64,000 bases of DNA from NCBI GenBank assembly GCA_003255025.1, contig QANY01002927.1, positions 124,001-188,000 on the forward strand. The letters are read 5' to 3'. Numbering within the stretch: the stretch's first letter is position 1; the number at the start of each line of letters is the position of its first letter. Shown one piece after another: positions 31,887 through 44,261 of the stretch. A program made the position numbers and the translations under genes. The notes below the pieces were generated by a model, which saw only the letters and a program-made list of their open reading frames with translations, had not been told where the DNA came from and searched no databases. The stretch is from Datisca glomerata (taxonomy: Eukaryota; Streptophyta; Magnoliopsida; Cucurbitales; Datiscaceae).

Positions 31887-32795
31887 TTGGTACGGGGGAA
31901 GTGAGGCAATATGCCTAGAAACTAAAAGAAAGCAATTAATTACGTTGTTTGGTTTGAAAGTTTTCTAGGGTAGCCGGAATGTGAAGATACTCTCATTTTG
32001 AGGATATCTTAAACCCCCCCAAAATTGGGGATTATTTTCATATCTGGCATCTCTATTTTTTCTTTCTTCTCCTTTTGTCAAAATATCCTCCATAAATAAT
32101 TAACAACCATCAATAAATATATTTTGGTCCACGGATAAAATTAGAAATTGACTTATATATATAAAATATTTCTTTAAACATTCAATCAAAATAAACAAAG
32201 TAATTATCATTATTATATTGTAACATTCTCAATTGTTATCATACAAAGTAATCTTTATTTTTCGGACATCATATTCTCCCACAGTACTGTAATCTTGATT
32301 ATTAAGCTGAAAATCATGGGTACTTTTCTTATATGAATATTATCTTATATTGTAAATTCTATACCATATTAATACACTTAGAGCGGTATTAGTTCAATTG
32401 TATGGACAATATTTGATAAAAATCTACACGACGTATCATGATATAATGCTTTGGCTAAAAAATTATTAAGTATATATGACAAAAATTCATGGGTAAAATC
32501 TACATTTTTGTTATTATTTATGTTGGCCATATTATTATAAATTAAGTAATTATTATTCATAAACATTTTTTTAGGCCAAGGGTAAAATTGAAATTTGACA
32601 ATAATGTCTAAAATATCTACTTACATATTCCATCAAAACAAATAAAATAATAACATCATCACCATTAAATAAGAACATTCTCAAGTGTTAACAAACAAAG
32701 TAATCTTAAATGTCCAGGCATATACATTCTTACAATCATATTCCAGCAATTTTATTCTGAAAATCATTTACTTACAATCTTATACCAAACCACTT
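31887..32795. repeat. Possible inverted-repeat element with internal direct repeat
   Basis: Begins GTGTTTGGTACGGGG and ends TACCAAACCACTTC, which could be the outer parts of a MITE-type element. Inside, a diverged direct repeat of about 210 bp occurs at 32123-32330 and 32572-32780 (shared GTAAAATTGAAATTTGAC, CATTCTCAA-TGTTA and AAGTAATCTT blocks). Target-site duplications were not established. Confidence 0.35.
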
Positions 32796-33064
32796 CAAAG
32801 ATTTTGAGATTAGATAAGCAAACTCTTTTTTTCACCAAATTTATTAAGATTTTTTTACGAGGTTTTATACTTTCAGTTTGACCATGTGGGGGTCTGACGC
32901 TGTGCATAAGGATAAGTTTGGTCTATGCGTAGAAATAAACCTTAATTATTGGTTTATGATGAGAAAATGTTGCATTAATTGAAAATAGTTGGACAAAGTT
33001 TCTTTCTAGTGGGTGACATGATATTTGAAGCTTTATGTTCATAATTATCGTACTCTCTAATTAT

Positions 33065-34255
33065 AGAGTAAGTTATCTTCATCATCATAGTCAACTTATA
33101 TGTTTTCAAGGTCCAAGCACAGTTTGTTAAAACTTATCTATGTGATCCTGAAGGTTCTTCCCTTCTGGCATCTTGTATGTGAAGAATTTAGCCTTAAGAT
33201 ACAACCTACTTGATAATGTTATGGTCATGTACAAGCTTGTCGGCTTAAGCCACACCTCAACTATTGTTTTTATCTTCACTATTTCTCTCAAAACTTTATC
33301 ACTCAAGCTGTGAATCAAGGTATCATAATCTCTCTTCATAATATCTTTCTTTTTCTATTCATTGTAGGTATCGGGCATTTTACTTTCACCTCCTAGAGCT
33401 TCATCAAGTCTTAGGTTTCCTAAAAATGCCAGCATTTTCATTTTTTAAATGTCAAAGTCATTAGTTCCATCAAACTTCTCTATCTCATGTTTTGTAGATG
33501 AGGATGATATTTCAGAACTTTATTTCTCACAACACTGCATTGATATCACTTTGTTGTGCAAAGACTCATAAAATACAACTAAAATGCTTCTAAGTAGTAG
33601 TAGTAAAGAGAAAGAGAGAAAGACACAAGAAGTTTTATACTGGTTCAACCTATCAATAATATAAGCATATATCCAGTTGTCAATCGACTATATATTTAAA
33701 AGGTTACAAGGTTTATGAGAGTATCAATATATTGATTTAAAGAGAAGAAGAAGAATAAAAGCATACAGATTCAGGAAATACATTTTCCTGTATTTCGTTG
33801 CGGCCAAACAAGTCTTTCTTTCTTTGAAGCTTCACTCTCTCAATAACAACCTTCTCACGACGTTTTCCCATTCTACAGGACTGATATTACATCAAGTTGT
33901 GCACATCATCACTCACCCAATGATTTAACTCCATATGGTAGTAAGAGAGTGTGTTGAGATGCTTTTATAACCAATAGGAAAGTGGCATTGTTAACTACCT
34001 TAACCAACCAATCAACTGTTCATCCGATAAGGATTTACATAGCTGGACCACTCAAAGTTGATACACATATCACAAATAAGTTGGTTAAGAGGTTAAGACA
34101 CTCACTTTTTGAAAGTAATATTTTTTTTAAGAGAAACAATGCATTTCATTAAAAACGTAGAGTTACAAACATAAAAAAGATCTGAACAAAACTATGAGAT
34201 CTAAATGTAAATAAATACTTACAAGGGCTAAATAAAGTCAATATACACCTACTAA
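33065..34255 (-). mobile_element. Ty1/copia 5' LTR plus gag N-half, inverted
   Basis: On the minus strand: an LTR-like segment (about 34255-33552) with a TATAAAAGC box (complement of 33963-33971) and ending in CA, then a degenerate primer site (TGATATCA near 33541), then the gag N-terminal half (33440-33065), including the 70-codon frame 33339-33127 with VWLKPTSLYMT and YKMPEGKNLQDHIDKF. The gag sequence stops at a DYDDEDN motif, and the rest of gag resumes on the plus strand at 34261. This is what a simple inversion of the 5' end of one element would produce. Confidence 0.72.
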
Positions 34256-34260
34256 CGTAT

Positions 34261-37200
34261 GTGGAGGGAATTGTGTGTTTGCTGCATTCCCTACCTAAGT
34301 CATATGAAAACTTTGTGAATATTCTGAAACATGGTAGAGAAACTCTTTCTCTAGAAGATGTAGTTGGTACACTTAATTCTAAGGACCTACAAAGGAGAAA
34401 TGAGCAGAAAGAGCATTCTGGTGATATTTTAGTGGCTAGAGGTAGAACTAAGAAAGGAGAAACCAAAGGAAAAGGAAAGTCTGGATCCAAAATCAAAAGT
34501 GGAAAGAAGTTCAGATTTTACCATTGTCATGAGGAAGGACACATCATGAGACTTTGCCTCAAGAAAAGAAAGAAGCAAAAGAGAAAGAGTCTAATGATGG
34601 AGATGTTTTTGTGGTAGAAGACGGTTATGCTAATGTTGATGTACTGGTAGCTACTACCAAGAACTCTGATAAGTAGTGGATATTAAACTTTGGGTGCCCA
34701 TTTGAGATTGGTTTGAAACTTTCAGGGCAATAGAAGGTGGCATATTCCTTCTAGGTGATGCCAAGGAATACAAGGTAACTGGCATTGGGACAATCAGAAT
34801 AAGGACTCATGATGGGGTAGAGAGAATTCTCACTAAAGTGAGATTTGCACCAGATTTAAAGAGAAATCTGATTTCTCTTAGTGTGTTAGATCAGAATGGG
34901 TACACTTTCGAAGGAGGTGATAGAATTATGAAAATAACCAAGGGTTCAATGGTTGTTATGAAAGGCATCAATGAGAATGGCCTATAAGTGCTTTAAGGGA
35001 GCACACTAGTTAGATCAATAGCAGTATTGTCTACACTAAAAATCAAGAGAGTACAGTTATGGCACAGAAGACTTTGGCACATCAGTGAACGAGGGTCGCA
35101 AGAACTTCAGAAACAGGGGCTGCTTTGCGGGGACAAACTTGAAAATCTTAAGTTTTATGAGCACTGTATATTTGGGAAGAAAAATAGGGTGAAGTTTAGC
35201 CCTTCTAGTCAGACAACCGATAAGATTTTGAGTTATGTGCACTCAGATCTTTGGGGTCCAGCCAGAACTGAATCACTAGGAGGTGGAAAGTACTTCATTT
35301 CAATTATTGATAATTGTTCCAAAAAGGTATAGTTATACATCATCAAGTCTAAAGATGAGGCTTTTCATCGATTCAAAGAGTGGAAAAGGATAGTGGAGTT
35401 ACAAACAAGTAAAAGGGTCAAGAAGTTTAGAACAAACAATGGCCTTGAATACCTAAATGGGAGTTTCAACAAGTTTTACAATGAAGAAGGACTAGTGAGA
35501 CACAAAACATTACCTAATACATCTCATCATAATGGATTAGCAGAAAGAATGAACATGACTCTATTTGAGCAGAAGCTGTTAACACAGCTGCAGATCTGGT
35601 AAACTGATGCCCATCAGCTGCCATAAACTTCAAACTCTAGAAGAAATGTGGTTTGGCACACCTCCAAGCTTTGACAACCTTAAGGTATTTGGTTGTGTAG
35701 CCTATACACATCTCAAGCAGGGTAAACTTGAGCCAAGAGCTAGAAGATGCATGTTCATTGGCTATCTAGAAGGTGTAAGGGGCACAAACTATGGTATTTA
35801 GAAGGAAACAACTCCAAAACTTTAAAAGTAGAGATATAATTTTCAGAGAAGATGAAATGTACATGGATAGCTTAAAACACTCAATCAACTAAGAAGAAAG
35901 CTCAAAAAGGGCAGAAGTTGGTTTTGAGGCGGAGCTTGAGGATGAATTGGATAATTGTAACCAAGAAGCTACTGAAGGGACAAATAAAAAAACTTGGAAA
36001 TATGTTGATTGATGAAGAAACTTATGATTAGTATAATGATCTAAATAATTATCAGTTGGCAAGATGCAGAACAAATAGAAATATAAAGGCTCCAATAAGA
36101 TATGAATGTGCTGATTTAATATATTTTGCCTTGACAGTTGTTGAAGATATTGGCAAAAATAAACCCAGAAATTTCCAAGAAGCAATTAGGAGCAAGGACA
36201 GGTAGAACTGGCTAGATGCAATGAAATAGGAAATGCCATCCTTATTGCAAAATCACACTTGGACACTTGTCAATAAACCTGCAAATCAGAAGGTTGTTGG
36301 ATGTAAGTGCATTTTCAAAAGGAAGGAGAGTATCTCAGGAGTTGAGAAGCCAAGATACAAATAAATGTTGGTGGCATAAGGTTATTCACAAAGAGAAGGG
36401 ATTGATTTCACTAAAATCTTCTCTTATGTAGTGAAACATACAACAATCAGAGTACTGCTAGCCATTATTACTGAATTTGGAATGGAATTGGAGCAAATGG
36501 ATGTTAAAACTGTTTTTCTACGTGAAAACTAGAAGCAAAGATCTATATGGCTCAACCATATGGGTTTATAATTAGAGGAATTAAAAATAATGTATATCTT
36601 TGTCAAAGATCTCTTTATGGACTAAAGCAAAACCCTAGGCAATGGTATTTGAGGTTTGATGAATTTATGATAAGAAATAAATATAGAAGAAGCAAGTTTG
36701 ATAGTTGTGTGTATTTTAGATGCATAATAGCCATGCCAAATATTTTTCTGATGCTATATGTAGATGACATGTTAATTGCCTCATTTAATATGGTTAAGAA
36801 GATAAAATGAAGCTACAACTTAGTAGGGAGTTTGAAATGAAAGATCTAGGTGCAACAAAGAATATCTTAGGTATGAACATCCTTAGAGATAAAAGAAATT
36901 TCATTATGCATGTATCTCAAAAGGATTATACTCTAAAGGTTCTTGAAAGGTTCAATATGATAGATTCAAAAACCTGTCCAAACACCTTTGGCTACACATT
37001 TTAATATTTCATCTAGCATGCCACCTAAGTCTGATGAATAGAGAGGTTACATGGAGAAAATACTCTACTCAAGTGCTATTGGTAGCTTAATGTACTCCAT
37101 GGAATGCACTAAACCAGATTTGGTTTATGCAACTAGTCTTATCAGCAGATTCATGTCAAAACCTAGAAAAGCTCACTCAGAAGTAGTGAAATGGGTATTA

Positions 37201-37372
37201 AGATATCTAAAGGGAACAGTTGGTCTTGGTTTGAAGTATCAAAGTGCAGAGAACACAAGAAACCCATTGGTGGGATATGTGGACTCTGATTTCACATGTG
37301 ACCTTGATAAAAGAAGGTCCTTAACATGCTATGTGTTTATCTTGTTTGGTTGTACAGTTAGCTGAAAAGCTG
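34261..37372 (+). pseudogene. Ty1/copia gag-pol, truncated
   Basis: Plus-strand order: gag C-half (34261-34617; PKSYENFVN then a zinc knuckle CHEEGHIMRLC with the first cysteine replaced), protease (about 34670-34990; active site reads WILNFGC in place of WILDSGC), integrase (35027-35800; LWHRRLWHISERG zinc-finger region, then SYVHSDLWGP with catalytic Asp and HNGLAERMN with catalytic Glu), reverse transcriptase (about 36190-36800; GLKQNPRQWY and an intact YVDD at about 36756), and RNase H (36807-37365; ending at GCTVS). RNase H is cut off where SWKA would follow. The order protease-integrase-RT is diagnostic of copia elements. The lineage looks Tork/Tnt1-like. Many stops. No 3' LTR found. 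Confidence 0.85.
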
Positions 37373-40073
37373 TTACGATTTTTCTAGAGTGTAAACGTAC
37401 ACTAACGTTGTCAAGAATAAATTTTTATCAAAATATAATATCGTCCACAGGATTGATTGTTACTAATTATTGAATTAACTAGACCTTAATTCTAATTGAG
37501 AATTTTGAAAAGTTGAGAGTTTTAATTAAACCAAAACAATTAATATGTGATAAAAGATAAATAATTTAAATTTGAATAGACACAAGATCTAGGGATTTCG
37601 ATTTCATCAAATCAAATATGTTCTAAATTCTGAATCTCAAACAATCAATGTTTATTATAATATTGCCAGTAAATTTCTCTAATGTAATTATCAATCTTTC
37701 TCAAGTATCAATAATAATGATTAAAAAAATATTAATCTCATCTCTCTGTCAAGATTTAATATGTTGAAACTCATTAAGCACAAGCAATTATTATTGCTAC
37801 ACTAGTTTCATAATTATCTCTAATTTATGAAATTCTAATAGTGTTATAAACGAAGAGAAAACTTAATCATCACTTCTCAGTCTCAGAAGTAAATCTAAAA
37901 TCATACAATAGTTGGCCAGATGATCACAAGCATTAAAAATGGATTATAACACTCAATAATAATGAATAAAATATTGATTAAATAAAGAATCAAAAGTAAA
38001 GAACATTCATGGTTTGGCTACGCCGTAGCCCTAGATACGAAAATTAAAACATACTAAAATAAGAAAATGACCTAATAATATTCATGAACATAGAGAAAAA
38101 GAGAAGAAAAACTAGATTTAAGGACGAAATTGAAGTTAAGACTTGTCTCCCGATAGGATCCGTTTTCGTCTCCTCTCCAAAAAGCTATTTGCTCTTCCTC
38201 CCACGTCCAAAGAAATCCTTTAATAACCCTCAAATATTCTATTTATACGCTAGAGTTTGATAAGGATAAAATTGGAGTGAAAATCAAAAGGAAAAAATTA
38301 TTTATCGTGCTGGCGTCGCGACACTGGCCCTTCTACCCAGGCCCGTAATTTTCTCATTTTATCAGTATTTTCGACTTCCAAATCTTTCAAAATTAACCCA
38401 AATGCATTTGATATCTAACCTGTAAGATAAAAACAAAAACAAACAAAAACCAAACAATAAATCTAAAAGAATCGACAAAATAAAAGTTAAGATTATTTAA
38501 AATATGAGTGTGAAACACACTCATCAAATACCCCAAAACTTAACTTTTTACTAGTCCTCGAGCAAAACCAAAAAAAATAAAAAATCAAACAAGAAAATAG
38601 TAAACTCTAATTACGAAAAACTACAGAATTAGTGATAAAATGGTTTGACTAACTAAACTTGGCTCAGAGATTTCAAAATAGGGATAACCCAAGAAAACTT
38701 CTGAATTATGATCATGTAGAATTTTAACACAAATTTCAACTTACACTTCACCTTGAAAAATCTCGAGTGAGTGTGCGTCGCCTTAAGTCATCCAACTTCT
38801 TAGTCTCAAATGAGCTTATGCATCCAAGCCTTATAAAAGTGGATCAATTAATCTATTAATAGATTAGATTTTTTCATGTCACTTTTCACTAATGTAGACC
38901 CACAAAACTTAGGATCATTAGGACTTTTGTAGGCTTGTAATGTATGACCAGGGTTTTATGTAGGATAAATGTTATTATTTCGGCTTAATCTATACTCATA
39001 GCAACACAAACATTCTAGGAATCAATGAGCTTAATCCAAATTTTCTTGTCACATCTCCAAACTTGTTATTTTCCACAACTTGATTTATTTACTACACCAA
39101 TTTTTTTATTTGATTTCTTTAAGCTTCTCCTTTCCTTAACGAGCTTTCAGTTAATAACTCTCAAACTAGTTGATCTTGAGGTATTAGATGATGAGACACC
39201 ACTTCGAGCTTTATCACTCAAGTCCAAGAGACCACGCAATCATTTTTTTTACAACTTTTTTTTCAAAACTCCTTCCATCTAACTAAATTGTCATATCTCC
39301 ATGTATTATCCTGAAAGATCCATATACTATGAGTAAAATGGGTAATTTAGGAAGAATTTTTTCAAGGTTATGCAGCTGCATGACTGGTAAAGACTTCAAT
39401 GGCTCTTGTCATAGCTGTTCTCAAGCACTCTTCTTCCTCCTCCTCCTCATCCATCTCTTCATCCTCCTCCTCCTCCTCTTCACAATATATATATTATTTT
39501 GAAACCCTACCTTAGTACCCTTGTCATCTCCTAAATCCCTCCTAACTCGATCAAGTTGAAGTTGAACCTACCTCTCTCAGCCTTGAACAGAGATATTCAT
39601 CGCCTTTAGTTTCGACTTCCTCATCCTCTCATCGCCAAACTCTAGATGCACGTTGTGAGAACTCTTTCTGCTTTCACCGCTTCTCTTCACCAAACTCTAG
39701 ATGCACGTTGTGATTTCTTGGCTGTAGTCTTGGCGAGTTCAACTAATTATTAGGTTTTGTAGATGTAGTTTCGTATGCTTACCTTGAGGTTTCTATACAT
39801 TTTGATTTTCTTTACTAAAATTATTTTGGATTTTCTTTCTAAAGGAGTTATGATTTTACAGATTTAGATGATTTCAACTTCATTAGGTTTTCAAGTGAAT
39901 GTGTCCATATGATTTTAGTCCAGTTTTTCTTTGCTGGGGGTTTCTAAATTGATTTATAATGGGAATTGAATTGAAAGAGGAAATGAGCAAAAACCTAGGA
40001 TGGAAAAAGAGAGAGGGAGAGAGAGGTTCGACGGCAGCCACAACCAAGATTTGATCTGAGTACATACTGTAAA
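37373..40073. other. Unassigned repetitive-looking sequence
   Basis: Directly after the copia truncation the sequence reads GTGTAAACGTACACTAACG and then ATAATATCGTCCACAGGATT, phrases I have seen at the edges of dispersed plant LTR elements, but I cannot name the family. The stretch ending near 38530-38560 (TGAGTGTGAAACACACTCATC) contains a palindrome. A CTCCTCCTC triplet-repeat patch is at 39430-39480. A 25-bp phrase with CAAACTCTAGATGCACGTTG occurs twice (39634, 39690). No gene is supported. Confidence 0.4.
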
Positions 40074-40078
40074 CTAGA

Positions 40079-40992
40079 TGATGAGGATCTGGTTACACAA
40101 CCTCAAAAGATAGATCCATTTCAAGTATCAAGAGGCCAAATCATAAGAGCTGGGAAAAGATTATGGATGAAGTACTCAATGAGAGTATGATATGGATCAT
40201 GACGTGGAGCATGACATGGAGTATTACATGAAGTATGACAGCCTACATGCAGCATGACGTGTTGTATAACAGGACATCATACATAGAACATGGCATAGAA
40301 ACCAACATGGCAGTCGACATGGAGAATGACGTGGCATCTTACATGGAGATGATATGGCATCCTACATGTCATTTATACATGGAGCATGATGTGGTGTTCA
40401 ATATGGCATTCCACATGGAGCATGACATGACATTTTAAATGGTGACAAGGAAGCAAGACAACTTGACAATCCTAATCAAGAAGTGGACAGCCAATAGGAG
40501 TCCATTAGAGCATGACACATTGACAATTCCAACCTACAAGTGGAAAACCAATAAGAATCTTTTGGGTGGATTACTAGTTCCTTATTTATTACAATTTATA
40601 TTTCTTTATCGTTTAAATTTATTTTAGGTTATTTATACACTTTAGGATTCTTTAGGCTTCTTGTTTTTTTATTTAAGCATGGTTTCACAATGTGTTAAAC
40701 AACTTTGATCAATATAATTTCTTTGTGAGAGTTTTATCTTTGGTTCTTTATAGAACTTTACAGACTTATCAAGAATATTATTGTAGAGTCTAAAATCTAG
40801 ACTTATCACTCACTTTTCCTTCTTGTTCTTGAGTGTGGCGTCTAAACCATACCTTTGGTTATTTTTGAAGCATCAATTTGTGTCTTAAGTCTTATACCTA
40901 AGATTTTCTTTGTATCATAGAATCGATCATTGGGTTCTTGAACCATTATTGTTATCAGGTTTCATCTCAAAATGACGGTAATGTTTATATCA
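40079..40992 (+). repeat. Ty3 element 5' LTR
   Basis: 914 bp, TG...CA, beginning TGATGAGGATCTGG. The first 350 bp carry repeated phrases of the type GGAGCATGACATGGAGTAT. A TATTTAAG box near 40670 may be its promoter. It is followed after two bases by the primer site. It aligns over its length with 44262-45159. Confidence 0.88.
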
Positions 40993-40994
40993 TT

Positions 40995-41006
40995 TGGTAT
41001 CAGAGC
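40995..41006 (+). promoter_or_regulatory. tRNA-Met primer-binding site of the Ty3 element
   Basis: TGGTATCAGAGC, two bases after the CA end of the 5' LTR. It is complementary to the 3' end of initiator tRNA-Met. Confidence 0.88.
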
Positions 41007-41342
41007 TTTTGGTTCTCTAGAGTCGCATCCAATTCTGATTTTTTTCCTGATTTGATGGTAGTTCTGAAAAATAATCATATCTTTTGATTCATTAGTCGAA
41101 ATAGTCATTATTGCATATCAAATCGAACGGATATTTGAGATCTACAATCTTTACATGCATTGTGAAGCCATATTTCATTATTTTGATCACTTCCCGAGGT
41201 GTTTAATTTTTCTGCACAGTTTCATCTAAAAATTCAGAATTTCAAATTTCAAATTTTTCATTATTTTTGCTATCATCTTATCACATATCATCTCTATCTT
41301 TTACAAATCTGAATTTGAACATTAAATTAAAGATAGAATTCC

Positions 41343-41545
41343 ATCATCTTATCATCTTATCACCTTATCATCTTATCTCATCATATCTTTGCATATAATA
41401 TTTTTTTCTCATCTTATCTTATTTTGTCATAACTTATCATATATTTTTCTCATCTTATCTTATCTAATCATTATCTCATCTTATCTCATCTCATCTTATC
41501 TCATCTTATCTCATCTTATCCTTACCTTATCTTGTCCTATCTTAT
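41343..41545. repeat. TTATC/TCATC low-complexity array
   Basis: An array built on CTTATCTCAT- and CATCTTATCA-like decamers, with CTTATC recurring dozens of times. It lies in the leader between the primer site and gag of the Ty3 element. Units are irregular. Confidence 0.85.
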
Positions 41546-41945
41546 CTTCTGTAAAAAAAGTTAGTATAAATTGATCTCCTTTTGTTTCCTTATCTCTAAA
41601 TTTTATCCCTTAGTTGTTTCCTTTCCTTATCTTCTCATAATGTTTGATTTGTTTAGGTCTTTTGGTTGTTGCTTGAAAATTCTAGATTCGTTTATTAGTT
41701 TTAACAATAACCGAAAGAGAAAACTAAGAGTGGTAAAAGGTAAGAGAGTGTGAGAAAATCAGAGGGTAAAAGCTGAATATTTTGAGTGAAACACGAGAGA
41801 AATTGAATGAACCTCAAACTTTGAGTGTAAACACGTGAGGGAGAGATTGTGAGGTCCTTCATTTTTACTAATCTTATTCTCTTTCAAGTATGTCAAAAAA
41901 CAACTGTAGTGGAGGAATGGTGGAAGATGGTAGATTGAAGTATAA

Positions 41946-43240
41946 ATGGAGGCACTAGTTGGTGAATTTAAGAAAACATTAGGAGAGGGGCTTGAACGAT
42001 TGCATGAGATGATTGATCGGGTGGAAACAAGGGTAGAGAAACCTAGAGCTCCTATGGGACATCGAAGGGAGAGATGATCACCTAGGGTTAAGTATGACGA
42101 AGAATTTGGGAAATACCTTGATGAAGAAGAGCGATATTCTAACATGGACAGATTAGGCCATGGGGTTAGAGATTGGGGATTCCGACATGAAAATAGAGAA
42201 GATAAGTCTGATGAGAGCGTGGATAACAATTTGGGTAGCATTGAGATGAAAATTCCATCATTCCGAGGCAAGAATATGGAAACTGAAAGTGAATCCAAAT
42301 AGGAGTCAATGTCACCACTAGTGGATGCAAGTGACATTAAAGAACCGGTCGATGGGAAACTTTCGATGACAAGAAGAGCTCTTAGTGCCCTAGCCAAAGA
42401 AGATGAGAATGTAGAACGGAAAAATATTTTTCATACTAGATGTCTTGTTAATGATAAAGTGTGTAGTATGATTATTGATGGGAAAAGTTGTACTAATGTG
42501 GCTAGCACTTACATGGTAAAAAAACTAAACTTGCCTATATCAAAACATCCTAGCCCATACACATTGAAATGGTTGAGTGATTGTGGAGAAATCAAGGTGG
42601 ATAAGCAAGTGTTAGTTTCTTTCTCTATTGGTAAGTCATCTTCTCTTGGGAAGGCCGTGGCAATGTGATAGAAAATCCACTCATGATAGTTACAAAAATA
42701 AATACTCTTTTGTAAGTGATAAGAAATCCATTACTCTTGCACCTCTCACCCCAAATCAAGTGCAAGAAGATCAATTGAAGTTGAAAAGACAGAATGAAAA
42801 ACAAAGAGAGATTGAGAATGAACAAGAAAAAGAGAATGAGCAAAATCAAGAGAGTGAGAGTTCAAAAAAAGGAATGGTTGAACAAAAGTTTAGAGTGAAA
42901 AATAGAGAGTTGGCCGAGACGAGTGAGAAAAATCAAGAGAGAAAAAAAGAGAGATTTTATGCAAGAGAGTGTGAGATTAAAAGATCTTTGAGTTTCGACC
43001 GGCTTTTGCTTGTACTTTTGTACAAAGACGTTTTCTTATCCACTAATGAATTTAACCACTATTAGCCTAGCATTTTTGTATCTCTTTTACAACACTTTGA
43101 AGATGTATTCTTCGAGGAGAGACCAAAAGTGTCGCCACCGATTAGAGGATTTAAGCACCAAATTGACTTCATACCCAGAGCTCCCATCCAAAATAAACCT
43201 GCTCAAGTGGGAGAGAATGATGAGGATCCGATTGCACTAC
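41946..43240 (+). pseudogene. Ty3 gag N-term, protease and start of reverse transcriptase
   Basis: ATG at 41946 opens a gag N-terminus with a short coiled-coil-like start (MEALVGEFKKTLGEGLERL) and an acidic-arginine region ending in KIPSFRGK. Here the capsid core is deleted, and after a stop at about 42300 the frame 42309-42668 begins with PLVDASDIKE and carries the protease domain. Its active-site motif reads IIDGKSCTN where the family has IIDGGSCTN. From 42628 another frame continues with LLLGRPWQ, a highly charged Q/E/N-rich linker (about 42740-42960), and then the SLLQHFEDVF start of reverse transcriptase (frameshifted, about 43080-43200). Coding similarity stops at about 43200. Confidence 0.8.
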
Positions 43241-43702
43241 CACAAAGAATCGATCCATTTTAAGTACTAAAAGGCCAAATCACCAGAGCTAGAGAAAAGA
43301 TTATGTATGAAGCACTCAATGGGAGTATGATGTGGATCATGACGTGGAGCATGACATAGAGTATTATAAGGAGTATGACAGCCTACATGGAGCATGACGT
43401 GCCGTATAGTAGGACATCTTACATAGGTGCCACGTCATGCTCCATGTTGGCTGTCATGTTGGTTGCCAGGCCATGGTCCATGTAAGATGTCCTATTATAC
43501 GGCACGCCATGCTCCCTATAGGTTGTCATACTCCATGTAATACTCCATGTCATGCTCCACGTCATGATCCACATCATACTCCCATTGAGTGCTTCATCCA
43601 TCCTCTTTTCTCTAGCTCTGGTGATTTGGCCTCTTAGTACTTGAAATGGATCCATCCTTTAAAGTTGTGCAACCGGATCCTCATCATTCCCTCCCAGTTG
43701 AG
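43202..43702. repeat. Large inverted repeat, 223-bp arms, 55-bp loop
   Basis: The left arm (43202-43424) and right arm (43480-43702) are inverted copies of the same sequence: the end of the pol region with its purine tract (GTGGGAGAGAA / CTGGGAGGGAA) plus the first 200 bp or so of the LTR. Both arms have equal length, with scattered mismatches (for example TAGAGTATTATA against TGGAGTATTACA). The loop (43425-43479) is more LTR sequence in the inverted orientation. Transcription through it would give a long hairpin RNA. Confidence 0.9.
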
Positions 43703-43739
43703 AAAGATTTTTCCTCAAGTCATCACCTACATCAAATGG

Positions 43740-44261
43740 GAAGGAATGATGAGGATCCGATTGCATAATCTCAAAGGATGGATCCATTGAGGTTTACCAC
43801 ATTTTAAGTTTGCATATAATAGGTTTCTTCATTCTACTTCTTCTTTTAGATTGTTTATGGCAATAATCCTTCAATGCATATTTTACATTTACCTATATAT
43901 AAGCATGTTAATCTTGTTAATAAGAAAAATGCAGATTTTATGAAGGATTTACATGCCAAGTTCTGAGATAACATTGAAAGCAAGAATGATCAATATACTA
44001 AGCAAGCCAATAAGGGGAGTTTGAAGTTTGTTTTACAACCTAGAGTTTGGGTTTGGGAGCACATGCATGATAAAAGGTTTCCTACACACAAAAAAAACAA
44101 AATCACTGCCTAAAGGGAATGGATCATTCCAAGTCCTTGCAAAAATCAATGACAATGCCTACAAGCTTGATCTTCCCGGTGAGTACAATGTAAATGCTAA
44201 ATTTAATGTAACTAACTTGTTTCCATTTGATGTAGGTGATAATTTGATGACAAATCCTCCA
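43740..44261 (+). pseudogene. Ty3 integrase C-terminus remnant
   Basis: After a short third LTR-start piece (GGAATGATGAGGATCC, about 43742-43792), plus-strand sequence encodes the end of a Ty3 pol: a YKHVNLVNKKNADFMKDLHAKF block near 43900-43965, the QPRVWVW and RFPTHKK blocks, then GNGSFQVLAKINDNAYKLDL and LFPFDVGDNL at 44128-44250. It ends close to the 3' LTR. By comparison with the other pieces about 30 bp covering the purine tract and LTR start were deleted at 44260. The frame continues into the LTR for about 110 codons. Confidence 0.8.

Noticed and set aside
39025..39282. 85-codon plus-strand frame with hydrophobic start
   Set aside because: Starts like a signal peptide (MSLIQIFLSHL), but there is no recognisable family and the surroundings are repeat-like.
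41759..42397. 212-codon minus-strand open frame
   Set aside because: It is the antisense shadow of Ty3 gag and protease on the plus strand. Its serine/leucine-rich translation resembles no family.
43419..43655. 78-codon frame with repeated WSMTW pattern
   Set aside because: It is the inverted arm of LTR sequence and not an independent gene.
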